Assembly: GCA_947462765.1 (NCBI GenBank)
Contig: CANHQK010000023.1
Span: 1-34,169, forward strand
DNA length: 34,169 nucleotides
Direction: 5' to 3'
Source of the DNA: Bdellovibrionales bacterium
Lineage (GTDB): Bacteria; Bdellovibrionota; UBA1018; CAIMNF01
The stretch's first letter is position 1; every line of letters begins with the position of its first letter. A program made the translations under genes and the position numbers. The notes beneath the pieces were generated by a model, which saw only the letters and a program-made list of their open reading frames with translations, ran no database searches and was not told the origin of the DNA. Shown here piece after piece: positions 25,772-33,594 of this stretch.

Positions 25772-26484
25772 ATTCCGCCAAACCGGCGCTTTCTAGCGCC
25801 GTACCTCTCCAGACACCGCCTGAACTCCTGCACCGTGAAATCGGGCCAAAGGGTATCGGGAAAATCAAACTCCGCATAGGAGCATTGCCACAACAGGAAG
25901 TTACTAAGCCGCCGCTCGCCACTGGTCCGGATCATGAAGTCTACATCTGAGAACCGTCCGAGCTCCGAAGTCCAAAGCCGGCTCTCGACTGTGGCTTCAT
26001 TGATCTCGGAGGATCTGAGCGTCCCGTGCTCGCACTCCGACGCGATCTTCCGGACCGCATCAGTGAGCTCGGCCCGCGCCCCGTAAGAGAGCGCGAAAAC
26101 CAGATCCATTTCTTGACCGCCAGCAAGCGTCTCCATCGCAGCCCCCAGCTCCCTCCGCGCCTCTTCGGGAAGTCTCGACCATTCCCCGATCACCCGGAGA
26201 CGAATGCCGTTTTTTTTCAGCTCCGACACTTCACGACGGATGTATTTTCGAAGCAGGGTCCACAGGACCGAAAGCTCTTCATCCGGGCGCTTCCAGTTCT
26301 CAGTGGAAAACGCATAGAGAGTCAACGCGCGCACCCCCAAGGTCCGGCACTCCTGCACGATTTCGCGCACCCGGGCCGCACCACGAATGTGGCCGTAAAA
26401 GCGAGGATACCCCCTTGAAACGGCCCAGCGGCCGTTCCCGTCCATGATGATCGCAATGTGGGCAGGCAAAGTGGAAGCGGTCAC
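25768..26484 (-). CDS. uppS: Undecaprenyl diphosphate synthase (cis-prenyltransferase)
   Basis: A 238-residue UPP synthase. IIMDGNGRWA (12-21) carries catalytic Asp15 and phosphate-binding residues; LYAFSTENWKRP (about 57-68) and the C-terminal FMIRTSGERRLSNFLLWQ segment are diagnostic. It makes the C55 lipid carrier for peptidoglycan and other envelope polymers. The start is GTG at 26484, seven bases after the frr stop, without a clear Shine-Dalgarno, so it probably relies on re-initiation. The length fits the family. Confidence 0.97.
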   Translation of the reverse strand: MTASTLPAHIAIIMDGNGRWAVSRGYPRFYGHIRGAARVREIVQECRTLGVRALTLYAFSTENWKRPDEELSVLWTLLRKYIRREVSELKKNGIRLRVIGEWSRLPEEARRELGAAMETLAGGQEMDLVFALSYGARAELTDAVRKIASECEHGTLRSSEINEATVESRLWTSELGRFSDVDFMIRTSGERRLSNFLLWQCSYAEFDFPDTLWPDFTVQEFRRCLERYGARKRRFGGI

Positions 26485-26491
26485 GACAGAA

Positions 26492-27046
26492 CTAGATCGT
26501 CATGATCTCTTTCTCTTTGGTGGCAATTACCTTATCGATCTCGGCGACTTTCTCGTCAGTTTTCTTCTGGATCTGCTCCTGGAACTTCTTGGATTCATCA
26601 GCGGAGATGGCTTTGTCCTTCTCCTGCTTCTTCACGTCCTCGTTGGCATCACGGCGGTGGTTCCGGATCGCAATCTTGGCGTCTTCGCCCATCTTTTTGA
26701 TCATCTTCACCATTTCTTTACGGCGCTCCTCGGTCAGGGGCGGCATGGTGATGCGGATCACTTTTCCGTCATTCTGCGGAGTGAATCCCACGTTGGCTTC
26801 CAGAATGGCCTTCTCAATCGCTCCGAGCATGGAGGTTTCCCACGCGACGATCTGAATGGTCCGCGCATCAGGCGTGGTCAGATTCGCCACCTGGCTGATA
26901 GCGGTTTTTGAACCGTAATAGTCCACATGGACATGGTCGATCAATGCGGTCGAAGCGCGCCCGGTGCGGACCTTGAGAAGGTCCTTCTGAAGGGACTGGA
27001 TGGTTTTATCGGAATGTGCGGTCAGGTCGGTCAGTGCTTTGGACAT
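26492..27046 (-). CDS. frr: Ribosome recycling factor
   Basis: A 184-residue RRF of standard length. KVRTGRASTALIDHVHVDYYG (about 26-46), the PLTEERRKEMVK segment (about 103-114) and the long helical bundle are typical. With EF-G it splits post-termination ribosomes. AAGGAGG stands six bases before the ATG, the strongest ribosome-binding site in this operon, as suits an abundant protein. The gap to pyrH is 27 bases. Confidence 0.98.
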   Translation of the reverse strand: MSKALTDLTAHSDKTIQSLQKDLLKVRTGRASTALIDHVHVDYYGSKTAISQVANLTTPDARTIQIVAWETSMLGAIEKAILEANVGFTPQNDGKVIRITMPPLTEERRKEMVKMIKKMGEDAKIAIRNHRRDANEDVKKQEKDKAISADESKKFQEQIQKKTDEKVAEIDKVIATKEKEIMTI

Positions 27047-27073
27047 GGTGTCCTCCTTGGAAAAATCTCGGTT

Positions 27074-27790
27074 TCAAACATGGACCAGGGTGCCGATGGG
27101 CTCACCCCGGATGACTTTGGCCATCGCCCCACGCTCGCGCAGATTGAAAACGATGATCGGAAGTTTATTGTCCATACAAAGGGAAATCGCTGTAGAGTCC
27201 ATGACCTTGAGGCGCTTCTGGAGCACATCCATGTAGGTCAGGTCTTCGAAACGGGTGGCCTCTGGGTGCAGCTTCGGATCGGCCGTATAAATGCCATCCA
27301 CACTGGTTCCCTTGAGCAAAACCTGGCAATTCATCTCCATCGCACGGAGCGCGGCTGTGGTGTCCGTGGTGAAATAGGGACTGCCCACTCCGGCTGCGAA
27401 GATCACCACCCGGCCCTTTTCCAGATGGCGGACAGCCTTCCTGCGGATGTAAGGCTCTGCGAGTGCGCGCATCTCGATAGCAGACTGCACCCGAGTGAAA
27501 ACATTCTTACGCTCGAGCGCATCCTGAAGCGCGAGACAGTTCAAAACAGTGGCCAACATGCCCATATAATCGGCAGTAGCACGGTCCATTCCCTTGGTCG
27601 CACCCTTGACTCCGCGGAAGATATTCCCTCCGCCGACGACGATCGCAACCTCGGTCCCCGCGTCACGCAACTGCTTTACTTCGTTGGCGATCACATCCAG
27701 GGTATCGGTGTCGATTCCATAGCCAAGATCCCCGGCCAGGGCTTCACCAGAAAGTTTCAACAGCACTCTTTTGTAGGGTTCTCTATTCAT
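27074..27790 (-). CDS. pyrH: UMP kinase
   Basis: A 238-residue bacterial UMP kinase (amino-acid-kinase fold). [13 protein letters not shown] (7-19), [10 protein letters not shown] (about 50-59) and the [18 protein letters not shown] segment (about 73-90) are diagnostic. It phosphorylates UMP to UDP for RNA, CTP and UDP-sugar synthesis, and so supports uppS- and cdsA-dependent pathways. The ATG lies directly behind the tsf terminator: eight bases after the end of the T run, with no Shine-Dalgarno in between. Expression must come by read-through, antitermination or an internal tsf promoter. Confidence 0.97.
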   Translation of the reverse strand: MNREPYKRVLLKLSGEALAGDLGYGIDTDTLDVIANEVKQLRDAGTEVAIVVGGGNIFRGVKGATKGMDRATADYMGMLATVLNCLALQDALERKNVFTRVQSAIEMRALAEPYIRRKAVRHLEKGRVVIFAAGVGSPYFTTDTTAALRAMEMNCQVLLKGTSVDGIYTADPKLHPEATRFEDLTYMDVLQKRLKVMDSTAISLCMDNKLPIIVFNLRERGAMAKVIRGEPIGTLVHV

Positions 27791-27797
27791 AATGACG

Positions 27798-27831
27798 AAA
27801 AAAAAGGGGCCTTGATCGGAATCAAGGCCCC
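27798..27831 (-). terminator. Intrinsic terminator between tsf and pyrH
   Basis: On the minus strand a perfect 11-bp stem, GGGGCCTTGAT with ATCAAGGCCCC (27806-27816 with 27821-27831, four-base loop), is followed by eight T (27805-27798). It is one of the strongest terminators in the window and stands directly before the pyrH start. Confidence 0.95.
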
Positions 27832-27838
27832 TCGGTTC

Positions 27839-28744
27839 TCAGTGCTGGGTCTCCTCAGCAGCGACTTCAACGCCGTCCCCGAGTACAAAACGGGTGAAGC
27901 GCGCGATGCTGATCGGTTCTCCGATCGCTTTGCCGATTTCGCTGGTCAGCGACTCGATCGTCTTCTTATCGTCTTTGACGAACTTCTGGCGGATCAGGCA
28001 AGTTTCTTCGTAGTACTTGTTGATCTTGCCGGAAGCGATCTTATCGAGAACATCCGCGGGCTTGTTCTGCCCCTGGAGTTGGGCGAGTGCGATTTCCTTT
28101 TCCTTCGTCACCACGTCGGCAGGCACTTCCTCGGGCTTGAGGTAGAGCGGGCTCGCAGCTGCCACGTGCATGCACAGATCACGGATGTAACCTGCGAAGG
28201 GCTCCTGGGTGGCCTTGGATGCATTGGCAAGGTTCACCTCGGCCAAAACGCCCACTTTTCCACCCATGTGGATGTAGCTCTTCACTTCTTTACCGGCCAC
28301 CATCGGATAGCGGGCGAAGCGACGAACCATGATGTTCTCGCCCAGGGCCGCAATGGCTTCCTTGACGAACTCTTCCACGGTCGCACCCGAGTCCATTTTC
28401 TGGGTCAGGAGGGCGGTGGCGTTCTCGGGATTGGCCTTGGCGATGTGGCGCGCGATTCCGGTCACGAACTTCTGGAAATTCTCCGTCTTGGCGACGAAGT
28501 CGGTCTCACAGTTCACTTCCACGATCACAGCGGCCTTCTGGTCGGTGTCGATCAGGGAGAACACCGTTCCGTCTTTGGCGGTACGTCCTGCCTTTTTGGA
28601 GGCAGAAGCGATCCCTTTCTTACGGAGGTATTCGATGGCTTTGTCGAAGTCACCCGCATTTTCGGTGAGTGCCTTCTTGCAATCCATCATTCCCGCGCCG
28701 GTGCGCTCGCGAAGCTTGGCTACCTGTTCAGCAGTGATTTGCAT
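27839..28744 (-). CDS. tsf: Translation elongation factor Ts
   Basis: A 301-residue EF-Ts. The N-terminal LRERTGAGMMDCKKAL (10-25) and VEVNCETDFVAK (about 74-85) are hallmarks, and two core subdomains follow. It recycles EF-Tu-GDP to EF-Tu-GTP. AAAGGA lies upstream of the ATG. It follows rpsB by 20 bases, the standard rpsB-tsf operon, and ends just before the terminator at 27831. Confidence 0.98.
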   Translation of the reverse strand: MQITAEQVAKLRERTGAGMMDCKKALTENAGDFDKAIEYLRKKGIASASKKAGRTAKDGTVFSLIDTDQKAAVIVEVNCETDFVAKTENFQKFVTGIARHIAKANPENATALLTQKMDSGATVEEFVKEAIAALGENIMVRRFARYPMVAGKEVKSYIHMGGKVGVLAEVNLANASKATQEPFAGYIRDLCMHVAAASPLYLKPEEVPADVVTKEKEIALAQLQGQNKPADVLDKIASGKINKYYEETCLIRQKFVKDDKKTIESLTSEIGKAIGEPISIARFTRFVLGDGVEVAAEETQH

Positions 28745-28764
28745 AGTCAGGGTTCCTTTCGGGA

Positions 28765-29613
28765 TTACTTGGTTTCAGTTTCGGTGGTTTCAGTCTGCTC
28801 CATCGCCTCGAGGTCGGCAGCGTCCACACCCTTCAGATCGATGTCCCCTTCGAAACGGGAGACTTTCTTGCCAGAAGAATCGTCCTCATCCTTCGAGGAA
28901 GCGGCACCTGCGGCACGGAGTTTTTCCTGATGAACGCCAGCGCCTTCAAGGCACGCATCAGCGATCATTTTGGCAAAAAGATTCACGGAGCGGAACGCGT
29001 CGTCGTTACCAGGGATGACGAAGTCGATGCCGGAAGGATCACAGTTGGTGTCCACGATCGCAACGGTAGGAATTCCGAGACGACGGGCTTCCTTGATTGC
29101 ATTCGCTTCTTTAGTGGTGTCGATGATGAACATCGCGCCAGGAAGCTTCTTCATTTCCTGGATCCCGCCGAGACCGCGCTTCAGCTTCATGAGCTCGCGA
29201 TCGAAACCGGATTGCTCCTTCTTGGTGTAATCATTCCAGCCGTCAGAAGCCTTCAAGGCTTCGATCTTCTTCAGGCGATCAATGGACGCCTTCACGGTTT
29301 GGAAATTGGTGAGCATGCCGCCGAGCCAACGCTCGGTCACGTAGTACATGCCGGCGCGCTGGGCTTCTTTTTCCACCACTTCTTTGGCCTGCTTCTTGGT
29401 GCCGACGAAAATCACCTTTTTGCCTTCGGCAGTGACCGACTTGATGAAGTCGCAAGCTTTGCGCGCGCGCTCAACGGTCTGCTGGAGGTCGACGATGTAA
29501 ATCCCGTTCCGGGCACCGTAGACGTAAGGTTTCATTTTGGGGTTCCAGTGATTGGTCTGATGACCGAAGTGGACCCCTGCTTCGAGCATGTCTTTCATGG
29601 AGATAGTAGGCAT
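28765..29613 (-). CDS. rpsB: 30S ribosomal protein S2
   Basis: A 282-residue S2. MLEAGVHFGHQTNHWNPKM (about 9-27), YIVDLQQT (about 38-45) and WLGGMLTNFQT are typical. A hydrophilic tail of about 50 residues (KDEDDSSGKK and Glu/Thr repeats) goes beyond the E. coli length of about 240. The ATG at 29613 is chosen because GGAAAGGA lies upstream and conserved sequence begins here; an in-frame start at 29664 adds only basic, unconserved residues. It heads the rpsB-tsf transcript. Confidence 0.98.
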   Translation of the reverse strand: MPTISMKDMLEAGVHFGHQTNHWNPKMKPYVYGARNGIYIVDLQQTVERARKACDFIKSVTAEGKKVIFVGTKKQAKEVVEKEAQRAGMYYVTERWLGGMLTNFQTVKASIDRLKKIEALKASDGWNDYTKKEQSGFDRELMKLKRGLGGIQEMKKLPGAMFIIDTTKEANAIKEARRLGIPTVAIVDTNCDPSGIDFVIPGNDDAFRSVNLFAKMIADACLEGAGVHQEKLRAAGAASSKDEDDSSGKKVSRFEGDIDLKGVDAADLEAMEQTETTETETK

Positions 29614-29870
29614 AGCCTGTTTCCTTTCCGATTGAAGCGGGAATGCAAATCGTCTTCTTTTCAAGGAAAGGATTTGGAGATCCCGCGGTTATTCCTCCAC
29701 TTCCCGAATCAAGCCCCCCAAGAGGGAAACCTGACACCACGTTTTTTTGGAAGTGTGTGTATTGAATGGAAGGTTTAGCCCAAATCCCCCCGAAAGGCAA
29801 CCGACATCTCGCGCCTTGCGCGGCGCACCACCCTCTTGTCCTCACCCCGGTTTCCTGTTAACCCTAGCTC
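29614..29870. promoter_or_regulatory. Intergenic leader and promoter region of rpsB and the DUF493 gene
   Basis: These 257 bases between two divergent genes carry no gene that I can see. On the rpsB side the leader is probably long (a weak TTGGGC-16-TACACA pair lies about 140 bases upstream), which leaves room for S2 autoregulation; I could not resolve a structure. On the plus strand TTGTCC, 17 bases and TAACCC lie six bases before the GTG at 29871. Both promoter assignments are weak. Confidence 0.35.
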
Positions 29871-30158
29871 GTGACCCAGGATGACCCCTTCCAAAAATTC
29901 CGCACCTTGTTAGAGGCCCACTACGCGTTTCCTTGCGTGTACACCCACAAGTTTATTGGAAAAAACTCGTCCATCTTCAGAACCTCCGTCGAAGAGTTTG
30001 AGAAGAAATTCATCGGATTGACCCGAAGTTCCGAACGCCTGAGCGCCTCCGGAAAGCACCTTTCCCTGACCTACGACTACCATGCGGTGAACGCGGATGA
30101 GGTGATCGCACTCGCGGTCGAGACCCAGAAGATCAACGATTTGATCTACATCCTCTAG
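29871..30158 (+). CDS. DUF493 (YbeD-like) family protein
   Basis: A 95-residue protein. FPCVYTHKFIGKNSSIF (about 20-36) and the later SASGKHLSLTYDYHAVNADE stretch match the DUF493/YbeD alpha-beta fold, which resembles ACT-type regulatory domains; E. coli YbeD is of similar size (about 87). The biochemical role is not established. The start is GTG with no Shine-Dalgarno. It is divergent from rpsB and converges on cysK with nine bases between the stops. Confidence 0.85.
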   Translation: MTQDDPFQKFRTLLEAHYAFPCVYTHKFIGKNSSIFRTSVEEFEKKFIGLTRSSERLSASGKHLSLTYDYHAVNADEVIALAVETQKINDLIYIL

Positions 30159-30167
30159 CGCCAAACC

Positions 30168-31160
30168 CTAGAACTTCACCCGCCCGAGCATTTCGTCGGT
30201 GACAGGCTCGGTGCTGAGGGCCAAAGCCCGGGTCCGCGCCTCTTCCCCAAGAAGCGTGGAAAGGTAGCGCTCGGTGTGGCTGGCCAGAATCACTACAAGG
30301 GTCTTGCCGGCGTTTTCGGGCCTGCCGGCCAGACGGAGAGCCGCGACAATCGCCGCTCCCGAGCTGATTCCGACCGGAACCCCCTCTTCGCGAATGACCT
30401 TCTTGGCCATCGCCAGCGCCTCTTCGCTCGAGACAGTTTCGACAGAGTCGAGAAGCGTGCGATCGAAGTTCTTCGGCACGAATCCGGCTCCGATGCCCTG
30501 GATCTTGTGAGGACCGGGCTTGCCGCCGGAGATCACCGGTGATTCGACTGGCTCCACGGCCACCATCTTCACTGAGGGCTTTTGCTCCTTGAGATACTTT
30601 CCGACGCCACTGAAGGTGCCCCCCGTGCCCACACCCGACACCACCAGGTCGACCGTCCCCGCTGTGTCGTTCCAAATCTCAGGCCCCGTGGTTCGGTAAT
30701 GAATGAGGGGATTGTCGGCGTTCTCGAACTGTCTGGGCATGTAGGCGTTCGGTGTCCGAGAAAGCAGGTCGATCGATTTTGCGATCGCACCCTTCATGCC
30801 GAGCGCCCCCGGGGTGAGCACCAGATCCGCACCGAGAAGCAGAAGGAGGGTCCGGCGCTCCTGCGACATCGTCTCAGGCATCACGAGTGTGAGCGGGTAA
30901 CCCTTGGCCGCGCAAACGAAGGCGAGCCCGATGCCGGTGTTGCCGGAGGTGGGCTCGATGATCCGCATGCCGGGGTGAAGCGCTCCTGATTTTTCGGCCT
31001 CGGTGATCATACTCATGGCGATGCGGTCTTTGACCGAGCCGAGCGGATTGAAGAACTCGAGCTTGAAAAGCACGCGAGCCGGAAGTCCGCGAGTGAGTTT
31101 TTGGAAAGGAACGAGTGGAGTCGCGCCGATGGTGTCGAGAATGGAAGCGTGAATGGCCAT
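30168..31160 (-). CDS. cysK: Cysteine synthase (O-acetylserine sulfhydrylase)
   Basis: A 330-residue PLP enzyme of fold type II. The Schiff-base Lys44 lies in NPLGSVKDR (38-46), the substrate loop is TSGNTG (71-76) and the phosphate-binding loop is GVGTGGTFSG (about 175-184). It makes cysteine from O-acetylserine and sulfide. CysK and CysM are hard to separate by eye; the SGNTG loop and length favour CysK. No Shine-Dalgarno precedes the ATG at 31160. TACACT and six bases lie directly before it, so the mRNA is probably leaderless. The upstream lipoprotein gene is closed by a terminator, so cysK is its own unit. Confidence 0.93.
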   Translation of the reverse strand: MAIHASILDTIGATPLVPFQKLTRGLPARVLFKLEFFNPLGSVKDRIAMSMITEAEKSGALHPGMRIIEPTSGNTGIGLAFVCAAKGYPLTLVMPETMSQERRTLLLLLGADLVLTPGALGMKGAIAKSIDLLSRTPNAYMPRQFENADNPLIHYRTTGPEIWNDTAGTVDLVVSGVGTGGTFSGVGKYLKEQKPSVKMVAVEPVESPVISGGKPGPHKIQGIGAGFVPKNFDRTLLDSVETVSSEEALAMAKKVIREEGVPVGISSGAAIVAALRLAGRPENAGKTLVVILASHTERYLSTLLGEEARTRALALSTEPVTDEMLGRVKF

Positions 31161-31166
31161 GTGGGA

Positions 31167-31172
31167 AGTGTA
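31167..31172 (-). promoter_or_regulatory. -10 box predicting a leaderless cysK transcript
   Basis: TACACT on the minus strand is followed by six bases and the ATG, so the A of ATG would be +1. The -35 region is only a T run from the preceding terminator and is poor. Confidence 0.45.
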
Positions 31173-31187
31173 GCGGATTCCGAGAAT

Positions 31188-31222
31188 AAAAAAAGCCCGC
31201 CCCGGAAGCTCCGGGAGCGGGC
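31188..31222 (-). terminator. Intrinsic terminator of the lipoprotein gene at 31236
   Basis: On the minus strand GCCCGC, a bulged T, CCCGGA, a GCT loop and the matching arms TCCGGG and GCGGGC are followed by seven T. It starts 13 bases after the stop codon of the lipoprotein gene. Confidence 0.93.
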
Positions 31223-31235
31223 GGATTTTGACGGA

Positions 31236-32561
31236 CTATTTTTCGAAAACGATGAAAGTTCCCGAGTTGGCAATGTTATTCAAAGGATTTCCATTCTCAT
31301 CCTGATTCCGGTGATTATAAGTCGTTCCAAACGCCATCAGTTTGCCGTTATACTTCATGGCAATCACGAACACCCGCCCAGTATCTCCGAATAAGCTCGA
31401 GTCGATCACAAAAAGTCCGGGAATAGCCGCCGCATTCGCGTAGGTAGAGGCGAGCACGTTCGGACTGATCACAGCACCGGATGCAACCGCACCGTAATTC
31501 GAGGGGGCGGTCGAGAAGTTTGGATAGGATGGAGCGCTAGCAGACCAGCTTCCGGTATAGGTTGCGGGCCGGAAGTGCCCGAAATTGGGCACAGGAGAAG
31601 GATCGGCAGACAGTGCCACATTCGTGATCGGCACCGATCCGGAGGTTACAGCCCCGGTGGTCACTGCGATCAACTCTTCCTCGGAGCCATCATCTGAAAA
31701 TTTAATCCCCCCGAGAGTCTTACTTGCAAAATCAGCGATGGTCGCCGCATTCGTAGTCTTAAAAGCCACCAATCCACCGGACCCTGATGGCAAGTCCACA
31801 ATGAAGGCTCCTGCAGAAGTTGAGGCCATCCGGATAGTACTGGCGGACCCCCCACTCCCGATGCTTCGCACGCGGACACCATCCACACAGCCAGAACCCG
31901 TGATGGACTCGACTCCGTTCGGGGTGCCCGTGGTATATCTCACCGTCGGATTGCTCGCCGCAGTTCCTCCATTATCAAAGCCGAAATCTGCGTGAATGAC
32001 ACTGTTGAAATCGGCGTCGGTTCGATAAATTCCGAAAAGTTCGTATTTTTTTAGCCCTGTCATCATGAAAGTGTAATCGCCGGAGATCGAGGCACAACTG
32101 GTATCCTTCAAGAGCCCCACATGGAGCTGCTCCTGAATGTCGGGCGTTCCCGATTCAGTCTTACCCTTGACCACCAACGCCACTCCGGGCACCTCGAACA
32201 TATAGAATTGCTTCCCGGCACTTGGAGCATCATCTGCCGCACAAGTGAAGGTCGGCTCTGCCGTACAAGTCCCACTAGCCACCGAACAAACCTTATATCC
32301 GAAGGTCGCATCTGCCGCTCCACACGTTGCCGACACATTCAGCGTTTTGGCAATCGCACCGGTATTCGTCGTGACCTTCCAAATTGCTGTCAAACTCGAG
32401 CCCGAAACGGTCCATTCTGCATAATCGCCCGTAGTTCCCGTGGTACTGTAGGTAACTCCGGAAGTGGAAGTGCCCTCATCCTTCTTCGCACAACTTTGAA
32501 TTTGAGTGGCGAGCACGAATGCGAACACACCGCCGAATACGAGCCATCCTTTGCGTTTCAT
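31236..32561 (-). CDS. Putative lipoprotein of unknown function
   Basis: A 441-residue exported protein. The signal peptide (MKRKGWLVFGGVFAFVLATQ) ends in IQSC, a plausible lipobox with Cys24 lipidated, followed by AKKDEG. The mature protein is rich in Gly, Ser, Thr and Ala with beta character and has several Cys pairs in the first 150 residues. No known domain was recognised. AAAGGGA lies at a good distance before the ATG. It is a single-gene unit with its own terminator. An envelope location is likely. Confidence 0.82.
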   Translation of the reverse strand: MKRKGWLVFGGVFAFVLATQIQSCAKKDEGTSTSGVTYSTTGTTGDYAEWTVSGSSLTAIWKVTTNTGAIAKTLNVSATCGAADATFGYKVCSVASGTCTAEPTFTCAADDAPSAGKQFYMFEVPGVALVVKGKTESGTPDIQEQLHVGLLKDTSCASISGDYTFMMTGLKKYELFGIYRTDADFNSVIHADFGFDNGGTAASNPTVRYTTGTPNGVESITGSGCVDGVRVRSIGSGGSASTIRMASTSAGAFIVDLPSGSGGLVAFKTTNAATIADFASKTLGGIKFSDDGSEEELIAVTTGAVTSGSVPITNVALSADPSPVPNFGHFRPATYTGSWSASAPSYPNFSTAPSNYGAVASGAVISPNVLASTYANAAAIPGLFVIDSSLFGDTGRVFVIAMKYNGKLMAFGTTYNHRNQDENGNPLNNIANSGTFIVFEK

Positions 32562-32654
32562 AAACTTCCCTTTCGTGGATTACCTCCAAAGCTTAGTCGA
32601 AACAAAATGGAGCCGTCGATGATCAACTTTTGACTTCAAAAACCCTAGCCAAAC

Positions 32655-33023
32655 TCAAGAGTCGATCGCCACGGTCTTCAGCTCCTCGAGCGAAAGATAA
32701 TCGAGGAGGCTTTGATGAGTGGCCTCGAGCACCAGTGGCGCCCGGATCCCGGCCCGAAAGGCCTGAACATAGCGACCCGCACAGACACACCACTGATCAC
32801 CGGGACGAAGCCCGGGAAAACCGAATTGCGGGGCCGCCGTGGAGAGGTCGTTGCCCACCTTCCTTTGGAACTCGAGAAACTCGGCAGTCACCCGGACACA
32901 GGCGGTGTGCTCACCCGCATCCTCTGCATCCGTCTCGCAGCAACCATTCCTGAAAAAACCGGTGAGTGGATCACGAGAACAGGTTCGAAGCGGGGTTCCG
33001 AGCACGTTTTTTTGGAGGGACAT
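32655..33023 (-). CDS. DUF2237 family protein
   Basis: A 122-residue protein. KNVLGTPLRTCSRDPLTGFF near the start, GCCETDAEDAGEHTACV (about 27-43), NDLSTAAPQFGFPGLRPGD and WCVCAGRY match the small, highly conserved DUF2237 family over its full length. The conserved Cys and His suggest metal binding or redox chemistry, but the function is not established. No Shine-Dalgarno is present. TAGAAT followed by exactly six bases stands before the ATG, with TTGTCA 16 bases further upstream, so the transcript is probably leaderless. It is divergent from the small secreted-protein gene at 33113. Confidence 0.92.
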   Translation of the reverse strand: MSLQKNVLGTPLRTCSRDPLTGFFRNGCCETDAEDAGEHTACVRVTAEFLEFQRKVGNDLSTAAPQFGFPGLRPGDQWCVCAGRYVQAFRAGIRAPLVLEATHQSLLDYLSLEELKTVAIDS

Positions 33024-33029
33024 GGCGCC

Positions 33030-33057
33030 ATTCTAATTTGAAAAAAAACCTTGACAA
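33030..33057 (-). promoter_or_regulatory. Leaderless promoter of the DUF2237 gene
   Basis: TTGTCA (33057-33052), 16 bases and TAGAAT (33035-33030), then six bases and the ATG at 33023. The -35 box overlaps the TTGACA of the divergent plus-strand promoter. Confidence 0.65.
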
Positions 33058-33079
33058 GATTAACATGGTGCGTTAATTC
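33051..33079 (+). promoter_or_regulatory. Promoter with dyad operator for the small secreted-protein gene
   Basis: A consensus TTGACA (33051-33056) is followed after 16-17 bases by TTAATT/TAATTC, a weak -10. A perfect dyad ATTAAC-N7-GTTAAT (33059-33077) fills the spacer and -10, a classic repressor position. Confidence 0.6.
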
Positions 33080-33112
33080 TCCGCCTTCCCCACAACCTTT
33101 AGGAGAATACTA

Positions 33113-33532
33113 ATGAAAGCCTCTCTTTTCTTGATCGCCACCCTGTTCCTGTCTTTGGCCACCCATGCCCAAACCATCGTGACCGCCACCAAAACCCAGG
33201 ACGACCTCGACCTCTGCTACATGAAACAGCTGTCCATCCAGGGCTACGCATATGCAAACCTGATCGGACGCTGCGCCTGGGATCCGGCCATGAACGGAAT
33301 GCAACTCACCCTCGTCGCCATGCCCGAGGATCCGATGCAAAGCGGTCATAAAATCGAGCTCGATAATGTAAGAGACGTGGTTCGTGCTCAATCGAATGGG
33401 AAAGCCATCCAGTTTTCTGTGGTCCAAGACACCATGGATGCCGAGGGCAACATCACTCAGCTCAGAAAAACCATTACGGTTCGCAGCATCGATCCGAAAA
33501 AAGGGACCTTCCGGGTCACCCCGAGACGCTGA
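33113..33532 (+). CDS. Small secreted protein of unknown function
   Basis: A 139-residue exported protein. The signal peptide MKASLFLIATLFLSLATHA is probably cut after residue 19 (THA/QT). The mature 120 residues contain two Cys (near 35 and 54), which may form one disulfide, and look like a small beta-rich domain ending in RVTPRR. I recognise no family. AGGAG lies eight bases before the ATG, and a consensus -35 promoter with a dyad lies upstream, so it may be well expressed and regulated. Confidence 0.85.
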   Translation: MKASLFLIATLFLSLATHAQTIVTATKTQDDLDLCYMKQLSIQGYAYANLIGRCAWDPAMNGMQLTLVAMPEDPMQSGHKIELDNVRDVVRAQSNGKAIQFSVVQDTMDAEGNITQLRKTITVRSIDPKKGTFRVTPRR

Positions 33533-33560
33533 GCATGCCTTCCATTCTAAAATATAATTC

Positions 33561-33588
33561 TTGAATAATATTACTCTAGAGTTATATT
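33561..33588 (+). promoter_or_regulatory. Leaderless promoter with a dyad for the MBL-fold gene
   Basis: TTGAAT (33561-33566), 16 bases and TATATT (33583-33588), then six bases and the ATG at 33595. A 24-bp near-perfect dyad at 33566-33589, centred on ACTCTAGAGT with one mismatch pair, overlaps spacer and -10 and looks like an operator. Confidence 0.65.
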
Positions 33589-33594
33589 AAGACC

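Noticed and set aside
26927-28930. A 667-codon open frame on the plus strand opposite frr, pyrH and tsf
   Set aside because: It spans three well-identified genes and their intergenic terminator; the product has no recognisable domain.
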